NCBI GenBank assembly: GCA_027483465.1
Contig: JAIXUQ010000108.1
Span: 113,178 to 177,177 of the forward strand
DNA from: Sphingomonadales bacterium
GTDB lineage: Bacteria; Pseudomonadota; Alphaproteobacteria; Sphingomonadales; Sphingomonadaceae
DNA: 64,000 bases
Reading direction: 5' to 3'
In this document: positions 29,972-40,400 of the stretch, in pieces
Position numbering within the stretch: position 1 is the stretch's first letter
How the letters are laid out: each line of letters opens with the position of its first letter
Position numbers and translations under genes: made by a program
The notes under the pieces: model-generated
Told to the model about the DNA's origin: nothing
Seen by the model: only the letters and a program-made list of their open reading frames with translations
The model's database searches: none

Positions 29972-30151
29972 ATGGCCGTTCCCAAGCGCAAGACCTCGCC
30001 TTCCCGCCGCAACATGCGCCGCAGCCACCACGCGCTCACCGCCACCCAGTTCCAGGAATGCCCGAACTGTGGTGAGCTGAAGCTGCCTCACAATGTGTGC
30101 GGCGCCTGCGGTTTCTACAACGGCCGCGAAGTCTTCACCGTCGAAGCCTGA
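29972..30151 (+). CDS. rpmF: 50S ribosomal protein L32
   Basis: This 59-aa protein starts [22 protein letters not shown], as L32 does in alphaproteobacteria. A zinc ribbon of C-x2-C and C-x2-C follows ([17 protein letters not shown]). It lies directly before plsX, as in many bacteria. The 264-bp gap upstream, divergent from recN, holds its promoter; no other feature is visible there. Confidence 0.96.
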   Translation: MAVPKRKTSPSRRNMRRSHHALTATQFQECPNCGELKLPHNVCGACGFYNGREVFTVEA

Positions 30152-30183
30152 TTCCTGGCGAACGCCGGCTTGGCCCGCCAGTC

Positions 30184-31245
30184 ATGACCAGCACGCCTCA
30201 CGCCAGCCCGGTGATCGCGCTCGATGTGATGAGCGGCGAATCGGGTGTGGCGGAGGCCGTGGCCGCCGCCGATATCGCGGCCGAACGCTATCCCCGCCTG
30301 CAGTTCCTGCTGTTTGGCCAGGAAGCCGCCATCGCCCCGGAACTGGCGCGCCATCCCCGTCTGGCCGGCCGTGCCCGCATCATCAACTGCGATGATGTCG
30401 TGTCGATGCGCGACAAGCCCAGCCAGGCCCTGCGGCGGGCGCGCACCACCTCGATGGGCATGGCCATCGATGCGGTAAAGCAGGGCGAGGCCCATGCCGC
30501 CGTTTCGGCCGGCAACACCGGTGCGCTGATGGCGATGGCGCTGTTTGCGCTGCGCACCATGAAGGGGATCGACCGGCCGGCGCTGGCGGCGATCCTGCCC
30601 ACGCTGAAATCCGAATCGGTGATGCTCGATCTGGGCGCCAACACCGAATGCGATGCCACCAATCTGGTGCAGTTCGCCGTGATGGGCGCGGCCTTTGCCC
30701 GCACCGTGCTCGGCCTCGATCAGCCGCGCCTGGGCCTGCTCAACATCGGCGAGGAAGAGCTGAAGGGCACGGATGAAATCCGCCAGGCCGCCGCCATCCT
30801 GCGCGAGGCGCGGTTGCCGATGCAGTTCCTGGGCTTTGTGGAAGGCGACAAGATCGGCACCGGCGACGTGGATGTGGTGGTGACCGATGGCTTTTCCGGC
30901 AATATCGCGCTCAAGACCGCCGAAGGCACCAGCCGGCTCGTCACCGGCCTGCTCGGCAATGCCTTCCGCTCCTCGATCTGGGGCAAGCTGGGCTATTTCT
31001 TCGCCCGCAGCGCCCTGCAATCGCTGCGCAACCATCTGGATCCCAATGCCCATAATGGCGCGGTGTTCCTGGGCCTCAATGGCCTGGTGGTGAAAAGCCA
31101 TGGCAGCGCCAACGCGCATGGGCTGGCCAATGCCATCGGGGTGGCGCATGATCTGGTGCGCGACGATGTTGGCCGCCGCATCAGCGCCGATCTTTCTGGC
31201 ATCAACATGGGCCAAGCCAGCGCCCCGGAACCCGACGCTGCATGA
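30184..31245 (+). CDS. plsX: Phosphate acyltransferase PlsX
   Basis: This 353-aa enzyme makes acyl-phosphate from acyl-ACP for phospholipid synthesis. Motifs are [12 protein letters not shown] (N-terminal glycine-rich loop), [54 protein letters not shown] and [13 protein letters not shown]. The usual DAMGGD motif is DVMSGE here, a mild variation. It follows rpmF by 32 bp and overlaps fabH by 4 bp. Confidence 0.95.
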   Translation: MTSTPHASPVIALDVMSGESGVAEAVAAADIAAERYPRLQFLLFGQEAAIAPELARHPRLAGRARIINCDDVVSMRDKPSQALRRARTTSMGMAIDAVKQGEAHAAVSAGNTGALMAMALFALRTMKGIDRPALAAILPTLKSESVMLDLGANTECDATNLVQFAVMGAAFARTVLGLDQPRLGLLNIGEEELKGTDEIRQAAAILREARLPMQFLGFVEGDKIGTGDVDVVVTDGFSGNIALKTAEGTSRLVTGLLGNAFRSSIWGKLGYFFARSALQSLRNHLDPNAHNGAVFLGLNGLVVKSHGSANAHGLANAIGVAHDLVRDDVGRRISADLSGINMGQASAPEPDAA

Positions 31246-32231
31246 CCAGCCCCTCCCCCTGTCGCCGTTCCGTGATCACCGGCACCGGCAGCTATCTGCC
31301 GCAGACGGTGCTGAGCAACGATGATCTGGCCGCCCGGCTCGACACGTCGGATGAATGGATCATCGAACGCACCGGCATCCGCCGCCGCCACATCGCGGCG
31401 CCGGGCGAATTCACCTCCGATCTGGGCAGCGAAGCGGCCCGGCGGGCGCTGGCCGCAGCCGGCTGCACCCCGGCCGATATCGATCTGATCGTGGTGGCCA
31501 CCGCCACCCCGGATCAGACATTTCCGGCCGTGGCCACCGTGATCCAGCACAAATTGGGCATGACCAACGGGGTGGCCTTTGATGTGGCGGCGGTCTGCTC
31601 CGGCTTTCTCTATGCCCTCACCGTGGCCGATGCGCTGCTCACCACAGGTGCCCACAATCGCGCGCTGGTGATCGGCGCCGAAACCTTCTCGCGCCTGCTC
31701 GATTGGGAAGACCGCACCACCGCCGTGCTGTTTGGCGATGGCGCCGGCGCCATCGTGCTGGAGGCCCAGAGCCAGCCCGGCGGCAACCGGGATCGCGGCG
31801 TGCTGGCAACCCGGCTGCACAGCGATGGCCGCTACAATGATCTGCTCCATGTGGATGGCGGGCCCGGCTCCACCGGCACCACTGGCCATCTGCGCATGAA
31901 GGGCAAGGAGGTGTTCCGCCACGCCGTTGTCAATCTTTCCAGCGTGATGGGCGAAGTGCTTGATCTGGCGGGATTGGTGCCGGCCGATGTGGCCTGGGTG
32001 GTGCCGCACCAAGCCAATCTGCGCATCCTGGAAGCCACCGCCCGCAAGCTGGGGCTTGATCCCGGCCAGGTGGTGGTGACGGTTGATGCCCACGCCAACA
32101 CGTCGGCCGCATCGGTGCCGCTGGCGCTGGACACGGCAGTGCGTGACGGGCGCATCCAGCCCGGCGATCTCCTGCTGCTGGAAGCGATGGGCGGCGGTTT
32201 CACCTGGGGCGCAGCGGCGGTGCGTTGGTGA
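31242..32231 (+). CDS. fabH: Beta-ketoacyl-ACP synthase III
   Basis: This 329-aa enzyme condenses acetyl-CoA with malonyl-ACP to start fatty-acid synthesis. The catalytic triad is visible as Cys119 (AAVCSGF), His256 (VPHQANLRI) and Asn286 (HANTSAAS). Other family blocks are [15 protein letters not shown] and [10 protein letters not shown]. It is coupled to plsX by an ATGA overlap. Confidence 0.95.
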   Translation: MTSPSPCRRSVITGTGSYLPQTVLSNDDLAARLDTSDEWIIERTGIRRRHIAAPGEFTSDLGSEAARRALAAAGCTPADIDLIVVATATPDQTFPAVATVIQHKLGMTNGVAFDVAAVCSGFLYALTVADALLTTGAHNRALVIGAETFSRLLDWEDRTTAVLFGDGAGAIVLEAQSQPGGNRDRGVLATRLHSDGRYNDLLHVDGGPGSTGTTGHLRMKGKEVFRHAVVNLSSVMGEVLDLAGLVPADVAWVVPHQANLRILEATARKLGLDPGQVVVTVDAHANTSAASVPLALDTAVRDGRIQPGDLLLLEAMGGGFTWGAAAVRW

Positions 32232-32350
32232 ATTTTTTGTGAAATTTTCCCGGTGGCGAATCGGTGAAAGTCGCGTAGAATCAATAACGCTTGGCCGATT
32301 GTCGATTATGGGGGATGGATCGGCGCAGTGCTGACGTTGGGGGAGAGTAG

Positions 32351-32656
32351 ATGGCAAGCAAGGCAAATGCCGGCAGTGTCACGCGGGCCGATCTGGCCGA
32401 TGCTGTCCATCGCCAGATCGGATTGTCGCGCACCGAATCGGCCCAGTTGGTGGAAAGCGTGCTGGATCGGATTTCCGATGCATTGATCGCCGGCGCCAAT
32501 GTGAAGATTTCCAGCTTTGGCAGCTTCGTGCTGCGCAAGAAGGGCTTGCGCGTTGGCCGCAACCCCAAGACCGGGGTGGAAGTGCCGATCGAGCCGCGCA
32601 CCGTGCTCACCTTCCGGCCCAGCCAGTTGCTGCGTGAAGCCATCAACCGCGGTTGA
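32351..32656 (+). CDS. ihfA: Integration host factor subunit alpha
   Basis: This 101-aa DNA-bending protein has the HU/IHF fold. It contains [42 protein letters not shown], and the beta-arm [23 protein letters not shown]. The alpha subunit is inferred from the neighbourhood (plsX-fabH-ihfA-merR is conserved in alphaproteobacteria). A 119-bp AT-rich gap upstream (about 32232-32350) contains GTGAATTTTTTGTG and probably the promoter. SD GGGGGAGAG lies just upstream. Confidence 0.95.
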   Translation: MASKANAGSVTRADLADAVHRQIGLSRTESAQLVESVLDRISDALIAGANVKISSFGSFVLRKKGLRVGRNPKTGVEVPIEPRTVLTFRPSQLLREAINRG

Positions 32657-32659
32657 TGG

Positions 32660-33016
32660 GTGACCGGCACCGTGGCGGGCAAGGCTGAAAGCGCATTTCG
32701 CACCATATCCGAAGCCGCCGAGGAGATTGGCGTGCCTGCCCATGTGCTGCGCTTTTGGGAAACCCGATTCCCGGCCTTGCAGCCAATGAAGCGCGCCGGC
32801 GGCCGGCGTTACTATCGGCCGGCCGATCTGGAATTGCTGCGGCGGATCAAGACCTTGCTGCAGGATCAGGGCATGACGATCCGTGGCGCCCAATTGGCGC
32901 TGGCCGAACCGGCGGCACCGGCGCGGCCGCCTGCGGCCATGGCCGCCCCGGCGGGGATTGACCGGCAGGCGCTGCTGGCCATCCGCAACCGGCTCGCCGC
33001 CGCGCTGCTGGCCTGA
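32660..33016 (+). CDS. MerR family transcriptional regulator
   Basis: This 118-aa protein has the MerR winged helix: [55 protein letters not shown]. The C-terminal part is short and Ala-rich, without the cysteines of metal sensors. The start is GTG at 32660, 3 bp after ihfA. It is the usual partner of ihfA in alphaproteobacteria, function unknown. Confidence 0.9.
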   Translation: MTGTVAGKAESAFRTISEAAEEIGVPAHVLRFWETRFPALQPMKRAGGRRYYRPADLELLRRIKTLLQDQGMTIRGAQLALAEPAAPARPPAAMAAPAGIDRQALLAIRNRLAAALLA

Positions 33017-33021
33017 TAGCG

Positions 33022-33735
33022 ATGCGCACCATCGCCCTGTTCAGCGCCAAGGGCGGGGTGGGCAAATCCAGTCTGGCCGCCAGCCTGGCCCATGCTGCCG
33101 CCACGCGCGGCGGGCGGCGCACCCTGTTGTGGGATCTGGATCCGCAAGGCGCATCCAGCTGGCTGCTGGGTGTGGAGCCCAAGGCCGGCGCCAAGGCCCG
33201 CAAGAGCCTGGCCGCCGCCACCCTGGCTGATCTCATCCAGCCATCGGCCTTTGCCCAGCTCGATGTGCTGGCGGCAGATCGCAGCTTGCGGCGGCTGGAA
33301 GCCGATCTGGCCGGCGAAGACAGCGAGAAGCGGTTGCGCCGGGCGCTGAAGCCGCTGGAGGACCGTTACGACCGGGTGATCCTGGATTGCCCGCCAGGCC
33401 TGACCGAACTGGCTGACCAGATGTTCCGCGCCGCCGATCTGATTGTGGTGCCGGCCATTCCCTCACCCTTGTCGGGCCGGGCGCTGGCGCAGCTGGAAGC
33501 CCATCTTTCCAGCGAGATGAAGGCACCGCCGCCGCTGCTGCCGGTGTTTTCCATGGCCGATCGCCGCAAGGCGCTGCACAAGGCCGCGCTGGCCGAACAT
33601 CCGGATTGGCCGGTGATCCCCTATGCCAGCGCCGTGGAGGCCATGGCTGCCACGCGCCAGCCGGTGGCCAGCGGCGCGGCCGCCCAGGCCATTGCCGCGC
33701 TGTGGACGGCGGTGGAGCGGCGGCTGCTGGCCTGA
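33022..33735 (+). CDS. ParA-like ATPase
   Basis: This 237-aa protein has the deviant Walker A KGGVGKSS (residues 11-18), Walker A' LLWDLDPQGASSWLL, and Walker B YDRVILDCPPGL. It resembles ParA/Soj or MinD-type partition ATPases, but no ParB or membrane-targeting helix is nearby. It begins 5 bp after the MerR gene and may be co-transcribed with it. It may position an unknown cargo. It is convergent with mcr, with only 16 bp between stops. Confidence 0.85.
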   Translation: MRTIALFSAKGGVGKSSLAASLAHAAATRGGRRTLLWDLDPQGASSWLLGVEPKAGAKARKSLAAATLADLIQPSAFAQLDVLAADRSLRRLEADLAGEDSEKRLRRALKPLEDRYDRVILDCPPGLTELADQMFRAADLIVVPAIPSPLSGRALAQLEAHLSSEMKAPPPLLPVFSMADRRKALHKAALAEHPDWPVIPYASAVEAMAATRQPVASGAAAQAIAALWTAVERRLLA

Positions 33736-33751
33736 CCGCTCCACCGGGGCA

Positions 33752-36700
33752 TCACACGGTCAGGCTCATCCCGCGATAGATGCGGCTGCGATAGCGGCTG
33801 TCCTCGGCATCGGGCAACGGCGCGCCGGCCAGCAGCACGGCGCGGGCAAAGCGGCGCACCTCTTCCAGATGCTCGGCCTCGCTGCGCGGCTCTTCCGAAC
33901 GCACGCGGCGGGTCAGGTTGATCTGGTTCACTGCCACTTCGTGCACCAGCCGCTCGTTTTCCACCGCGATGGTGGCGGTGAAGGCGTGCAGCGTCGTCTT
34001 TACGAAATTGGCCAGCGCAAAGGCGCCCTTGGCACCTTCGCCCATCGGCACATCGGGCGAGACCAGCACCAGCTGGCAATGATCGAACAGCGAGACCTTG
34101 CGCGCGATGCGGAAGTGATGGGTGAGGTTATGCTCCACCACCTCGGCAAAGCCGGCGCCATCCAGCGGCTCGTCGCCATCGAACAGCTTGTCGGGCAGCG
34201 GAGCGAGCGGTGTCGAGACGATGGTGGTCGGGTGGCTCCACTTGGCCAGCGCCTGATCCATGGCGGTTTCGATGTCGCCTGCGATCACCAGCGTTTCCAC
34301 CCGGTCTGCGCCCTGGCTCACATGGCCGCGGATCGCATCGGCGCCGGCGGCAGTCGCCGTGATCAGCACCACACGCGCCACGTCGGTATCCAGGAAGCCC
34401 TGGGCGGCGGCACCGAGATAATCTGCGAGATGCTCACCCACCAGCCACACGGTCTTGCCGCCCATCTGGGCCAGACGTTCGGCCTTGGGGCTGCCGAACA
34501 ATTCGCGCTCGGTGTGGCTGCGCTCCACGTTCAGGCCGCCCGAGGGCATGAAGGTTTCGCCCGACACGGCGCGATCGGCCAGGAAAAACACGGTGGCCTG
34601 CGCCACTTCGGTTTCGGTCGGCATCTTGCCCAGGTGAAGCTGGCTGAGCACACCGCCGCGCACCTTGGCGGCCTCACGGCCAATCTGGGCCACCGGCAGC
34701 CACGGCACGTCATCGGGCGGCACGCGGAGCAGCCAATCCTGCTCGTTGCGGGTCTGCCAATCGGTGCCGATCAGCCAGCCGCCCAGCCGCAGGCGCTTCA
34801 ACAGCTTGGCGGCGAGCGGCGGGGTGAGAATGAAACGGTCCCAGCAGCAGCGTTCATCGCCTTCGCGGGCGCAGGCCAGCGCCAGGTCGCGCAGCGGCTG
34901 CGGGTTGGCCTTGTCATGGCTCAGTTGCACACTGTCGTTGCGCGCCAGCTTGGCCAGCACCTGCGCCACCGCAGCGCCGCCACGCACCGATTTGATCACG
35001 GCAGCATGCACCGCGTTCAGCCGCTTGTTTTCCAGGATCAGGCGGCCGCGCCGGTCAAACAGGCCGGGCTTGCCGCCCAGGCCGGCCAGCCGGTCACCGT
35101 CCACCGGGCCGGGCGCGATGGCGTTGATCTGGATCTGCGGACCCAGATGCCGGGCCATCGATTCCACCATGGCGCGCTGGCCGGATTTGGAAACGGCATA
35201 ATCGGTGCGGTTCGGGTAGGACACGGCGAGGAACTTCTCGCCACCGAAATAGCTTGAAACATTGAGGATATAGCCGCTGCCCTGCTTGCGCATCAGCGGC
35301 ACCACCATCTGCATCAGGGCATAGTTGGAGATCAGGTTGGCGAACTGGGTGTGGCGGAACGCGCCCACGTCCATGTCCACCGCCATTTCCTCGGCGCCCG
35401 AAATGCCTGCATTGTTGATCAGATAATCGATGCGGCCAAAGGCCTTCAGCGTTTCATCCACCGCCCGCTTCAGGCTGGCCATGTCAGCCACGTCGATGCC
35501 GGCCAGCGTGCGCACGCGGCGCTCCACCCCGGCAAAGCCGATGTCCTGCAATTCGCCGACGATGCGCTCACGCGCGGCATCCAACTCGCTCTCGCGGCGG
35601 GCCACCATCATCACCTTGGCGCCGGCCAGCGCGAGCAGCCGCGCCAGTGCGCCGCCGATGCCGGCCGAACCGCCGGTGATCAGCGCCACCTTGCCCAGAT
35701 GCAGCCCGGTGATGTTTTCGGCCGTGCCCACCAGCGCCCGGCGGGCACCGGTCGCCTTGGCGATGCTCTTGGGCAGATAGAGGTTGATCGGATCAACCTG
35801 CCGGTCGCTCAGGAGCAGACGGGCGGCATGGCCGGCAGCGAAGTCACGATTCTCCACCTCGGCATTGCCATAGCGGACAATCTGGTTGCCCCAGATCGCG
35901 CGCGGGATCTTGCCTTGCGCGTGCGCCACGCGGGCTTCATCACGCCACACGCGCAGCAGCTCCTCGATGGCGGCGCGCTCCACATCGGCCCACAGATTGC
36001 CGGCGCCATCATCGCCGTTGGTGAGGAACACCACGCGCGGATCGGCGGCAAGATCGCCGCAGCGCTGCCAATAACGGTCAAGCGTGCGGGCCAGCGCGAT
36101 GGCGCCTTCCAGCTCATCGTCGACAAAGCGTTCGACATGGGCATCCGTCGCCTCGCCCAGCGCGCCGGTGAAATAGCCGGGGCCGCGCGTGGGCAGGATC
36201 ACCGCGCCGTCGATGGCGCCGCCGGCGGAAAATTCTGCCAGCGCTTCGTCCATGGCGACATGATCATGGCGCGCGAAGCGCACCGCCGTCACGCCGGCGG
36301 GCAGCCGGCCTTCCGCGTCGTCCAGCGCCGATTGGGCGTGATAGCCCAGCAGCACGCGGGCACCCTGCGCGGCAAACAGGCCGGCGATGGCAAGGCCATC
36401 ATCAAGCTGGTTGCCGGCCGCCACCAGGATGTTGCGGCCATCGCCATCGATGGCGCGCATGTCGGGACGGTGCAGGAATTCCGATGCGGATTCCTGCGGC
36501 ACCGCCATGCCGTGGGTCACTTCGAAATCATGGGCGGCAAAGGCAGCGCTCTCATCGGAACCCATGAACACGCAGGCATTGGCAATGTCGGCCGGGGTGG
36601 GGAAGGTCTTGGCCTTCGCCTCGCCGCCGACACTGCGCTCCAGCGCCATAAGATCAAAGAAATGATTGGCCGTGCTGCCCGGCGCGTCACCCTTCAGCCC

Positions 36701-37411
36701 GTCCATGGCGGCAAAAACGGTGCGGATGCGTTCCGAGGCGATCGGGCCGGGATAGAGCGTGTTGACCCGGATGCCGCGCCCGCCGAGTTCGCGCGCCAGC
36801 CGCTTGGACAAGATGTTCAGCGCCGCCTTGGGCACCGTGTAGGCCGCGCGGCCGAAATAATCGGTGCGGCTGAAAATGGTCGAAACATTGATGATGCTGG
36901 CGCCCTCGCCCATGGCCGGCGCAGCGGCCCGCACCAGGTTCCACGCCACCACCATGATGTTGCGGGCGGCATCGCCCACCGTTTCATTGTCGGGGGTGCC
37001 GGCCAGTTCGTCGGCGTTGAGCGGCAGCGCGCCCAGCACCTGCTTGGGCCCGGCCGAACCGGCATTGTTCACCAGGATGTCGATGCGGCCATGGCGGGCG
37101 ACCACCTCGGCAATGCCGGCGCGCACCGATTCGATGTTGGCGCCATCCATGGTCACGATGCTGGCCCCGGCAATCATTTCGGCCCCGCCCAGATCGGCCA
37201 CCGCGGCCTCCAGGGCGGCGGTGGTGCGGGCCGCGTCGCGGCCGCTCATCACCACGATGGCGCCTTCGGCCAGATAGCGGCGCACGATGCTGCCACCCAG
37301 ATTGCCGGCCGCCCCGGTGATCAGTGCCACCTTGCCGGCCAGCCGGCCGGGGCGATCGCCCTGCGGAGCGGGCACGGGCTCGCCGCCCTTGGTCTTCGAC
37401 ATCGCGTTCAT
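33752..37411 (-). CDS. mcr: Bifunctional malonyl-CoA reductase
   Basis: This 1,219-aa protein has the same size and two-part layout as the Chloroflexus enzyme. The N-terminal SDR (about residues 26-300) has TGAAGNLGG (32-40), NNAG and Tyr191/Lys195 in AAYTVPK; in the known enzyme this half reduces malonate semialdehyde to 3-hydroxypropionate. The C-terminal SDR (about 572-800) has TGGSAGIGG (579-587), NNAG and Tyr738/Lys742 in TDYAVSK, with PGPVDGDR at 767-774; this half reduces malonyl-CoA to the semialdehyde. Each half is followed by a degenerate SDR-like region. Both steps use NADPH. The ATG overlaps the pcs stop by 4 bp, so the genes are translationally coupled. Confidence 0.93.
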   Translation of the reverse strand: MNAMSKTKGGEPVPAPQGDRPGRLAGKVALITGAAGNLGGSIVRRYLAEGAIVVMSGRDAARTTAALEAAVADLGGAEMIAGASIVTMDGANIESVRAGIAEVVARHGRIDILVNNAGSAGPKQVLGALPLNADELAGTPDNETVGDAARNIMVVAWNLVRAAAPAMGEGASIINVSTIFSRTDYFGRAAYTVPKAALNILSKRLARELGGRGIRVNTLYPGPIASERIRTVFAAMDGLKGDAPGSTANHFFDLMALERSVGGEAKAKTFPTPADIANACVFMGSDESAAFAAHDFEVTHGMAVPQESASEFLHRPDMRAIDGDGRNILVAAGNQLDDGLAIAGLFAAQGARVLLGYHAQSALDDAEGRLPAGVTAVRFARHDHVAMDEALAEFSAGGAIDGAVILPTRGPGYFTGALGEATDAHVERFVDDELEGAIALARTLDRYWQRCGDLAADPRVVFLTNGDDGAGNLWADVERAAIEELLRVWRDEARVAHAQGKIPRAIWGNQIVRYGNAEVENRDFAAGHAARLLLSDRQVDPINLYLPKSIAKATGARRALVGTAENITGLHLGKVALITGGSAGIGGALARLLALAGAKVMMVARRESELDAARERIVGELQDIGFAGVERRVRTLAGIDVADMASLKRAVDETLKAFGRIDYLINNAGISGAEEMAVDMDVGAFRHTQFANLISNYALMQMVVPLMRKQGSGYILNVSSYFGGEKFLAVSYPNRTDYAVSKSGQRAMVESMARHLGPQIQINAIAPGPVDGDRLAGLGGKPGLFDRRGRLILENKRLNAVHAAVIKSVRGGAAVAQVLAKLARNDSVQLSHDKANPQPLRDLALACAREGDERCCWDRFILTPPLAAKLLKRLRLGGWLIGTDWQTRNEQDWLLRVPPDDVPWLPVAQIGREAAKVRGGVLSQLHLGKMPTETEVAQATVFFLADRAVSGETFMPSGGLNVERSHTERELFGSPKAERLAQMGGKTVWLVGEHLADYLGAAAQGFLDTDVARVVLITATAAGADAIRGHVSQGADRVETLVIAGDIETAMDQALAKWSHPTTIVSTPLAPLPDKLFDGDEPLDGAGFAEVVEHNLTHHFRIARKVSLFDHCQLVLVSPDVPMGEGAKGAFALANFVKTTLHAFTATIAVENERLVHEVAVNQINLTRRVRSEEPRSEAEHLEEVRRFARAVLLAGAPLPDAEDSRYRSRIYRGMSLTV

Positions 37412-40400
37412 TCCCCCTGCCCTTCGCTGCTGCCGCCCAGGGAGGCCCAGGCTTCGTAGAGTTCATCCTTGCCGCGCAGGCCCATGGCCGGCAGCGCGTG
37501 GTTGACGATATAGGTCGCGCCGGTGTGGCGGTTGTCCCACATGCTCTGGTGGGCTTCCGGCAGGCCTTCCCATGGCACCACGGTCGGTTCGGTCACGTCC
37601 AGGATGCCGGCGGCGATCATGTCGTTCATGCGGGTGACTTCATAGGCGTTGCACAGGTGGGTGCCGCGGATTTCGGCCATCGGCATGATGATGCGGCGCT
37701 GGCGCGTCCACACCTGCGGGGCGTAGAAGTTATAGCGTTGCCCGGCCATGTCCTCGCAATAGACCACCCGGCCGGTGAACGGCTTCACCAGCGCCGTCGT
37801 CACGCCCAGCGTGTCCTGGCCCGCACGTTCCAGCACGATATCGGGATTGCCGCGCGGATTGTCCGGGCTGCGCAACAGCTTGCCCACCGCGTTGCCAAAG
37901 GGCTTCAGCGTCTTGTCCTGGAACTGGCGCACCGCCTCGCGGAAGGTTTCGATATCCTCGCGTGCCACCGGCAGGCGCGGCATCGTGTCGGGCCAATCGA
38001 AATTGGCGCCTTCCCGCCGCTTGATGCCTTCCAGGCTGACGACGCCGGCCACCGCATCCTCAAAACCCAGGCTGAGGATGAACTCGCGCTGGCCATCGGT
38101 GTTGGTCACCACCACGATCCGGCAGCCCAGCCCGCGCGCCGCCTCGATCATCTCCAGCCCGGTCTCGTCGGCCAGTGCCTTGCTGCCGGGGCCATAGAAG
38201 ATCAGCACGGCCTCACCGCCACGCGCGCCGGCCCTGGCCAGCATGGTGACCGGATCGGAACCGCCCTTCTTGCCCATGAAGCTGAGGTGATAACCCGACG
38301 AGGCACCATAAAAGGCCAGCACCCCGCCATCGCCCAGCAACTGGAAGCTGCGCGGGAAGGCGGTTTCGCCCGCATGGCTGACAGCATAATCGGCCAGCTT
38401 GCCGCCGTTCAGCGCCTTGTATTCCGCCACCAGCGCCTCGCCGGCGGCTTCCCACGCCGCCCAATCAGCCTTGGAGCCATCGGGCACCGGCGTGAACAGC
38501 GCCTTGAAGCGCGGATCGGTGCGATCGAGCGCGCCCACCGCACCCTTCCCCTTCACGAACTCGGCACGCGCCGGGCTGGAGACCAGGCCGGTCACGGCAA
38601 GGCCACTGGCCTTGGCCGATTTCAGCGCATCCAGGCCGGTGCCGGTGGCCGAACCTTCGATGAAGATGGTCTTGCCGCCCACGATTTCCAGCGTGGTGTA
38701 AAGGCAGCGCCAGATGGTGCCGAGGTTGAGGATGTAGGACCCGGCCTGTTCCAGCGTGAGGTCGCCCGGAACCGGATGCAACTGCGGTGCCTGCACGGTG
38801 AGGAACTGGGCATGGCTGCCCGATTTGGTTTCATAGCCCTGGATGGCGAAATCGGCATACATCGGATCACGCCCGGCCTGGGGGCTGAGCAGATCGGAGG
38901 TGCCGGAATAGACCGCCACCATGTCCCCCACCTTCAACCGCCCCTGCGCGCGCACTTCGCTGCCCAGCGCCGCGACCAGTGCGAGGCCACCCGAACCGGT
39001 GAGCTGCACATCCTCCTCGTGATTGTCGAACGGGGAGACGGGGATGCCGGTCAACGCCCAGATATCGTTGAAGTTCACTTCCGAGCTGAGCAGATAGACC
39101 AGCGCCTCGTTCGGCTCCGGTTGTGGCGTCGGCACGATCAGCTGTTTCTCGTGCGTGGCCGGCGGGCCGAACTGCGGCGCGCCCGTATCGGGGTTGCGCG
39201 CGATGCCGAAGCCATATTGATGGCCCGGAATCGGCGTGACACCGGGGAAGAAGGGCGCGCCCACCGGCAGCAGGTCTCCAGCCGCTTCCAGCCGCTTGGC
39301 CCTGGCGGCAAACTCCGCCTCGACATGCACGCCATTGCGGCGCACCGGCAGCGGCGGCGCCTTCTTGTCCATGAACAGGCGGATGCCGGTCTTGCCGCCG
39401 TCGGGATCGACCACGGCCTGCGCAAACAGCTCGGCTTCGCGGGCGAGGCCAGCGTTCATCCCCTGCGTCCAGCCGGTGCGGATGGCATCGATCGCCCGCT
39501 CGCCGGCCTTGCCGCGCCCGGCCCAGTCCAGCTGCTTGAGGATGCGCTGCACGAATGGATCGGCCAGCGCGTGATCCAGATCGACATGGCCTTCATGCTG
39601 CCAGGCGCTCTTGGCGGCCTTGCGCCGCTCGGCCCAGGCACGGCCGAGATGGCTGGTATCGCCCAGGCGGACAAATTCGCGCACCGCGGCATGGGCCAGG
39701 CTGAGCGCATCGGTGGAGCCATCGGCAATGGCATCGATGGCGCCCATCTCCAGCGCATCGGCGGCCTCCACGCTGCGGCCGCCCAGAATCAGGTCGAGCG
39801 CATCGAGCATGCCGTCCGGCCCGCGCCGATCGGTGAGCAGGCGCGGCAGGCGCTGGGTGCCGCCATAGCCCGGCAGCAGGCGCAGGCGGATTTCCGGCTG
39901 GCCAAAGCGGGCATGGGATTCGGCTACGCGATAATGGCAGGCCAGCGCAAACTCCATGCCGCCGCCCAGCGCCACGCCCTGGATGGCCGCCACGCAGGGC
40001 TTGCCCATCTGCTCGATCTTGCCAAACGCCAGTTGGGCGTTGGCCGGCAGCACGCGCGCTTCCTCCAGCGTGTGGATTTCCTCCAGGAACTGGCGGATAT
40101 CGGCCCCGGCGACGAAGCTGGCGGTGCCATCGCCGGTGAACACCACGGCCGCCACGTCATCGCGGCGCGACAGATGCTCCACCACGATCACCAGTTCGTC
40201 GATGGCGCGCTCGTTCAGCGCGTTCACCGGCGGGTTGGTGATGAACACGGTCGCGACCTTCTTGCCGGGCGCCACCATGTTGTACTGGATGCGGAAATAG
40301 CGATAGCGATCAAAGATATCCTGGTCTTCCGACAGGCGCTGCTTGCGCTCCCAGGCGGTGATGGCGCGCTTCAGTTCGTCCAGGCTCTCCGGATTCTTCA

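Noticed and set aside
33000-33030. tRNA-Pro gene after the MerR gene, as in some alphaproteobacteria
   Set aside because: Only 5 bp separate the MerR and ParA-like genes, so there is no room for a tRNA.
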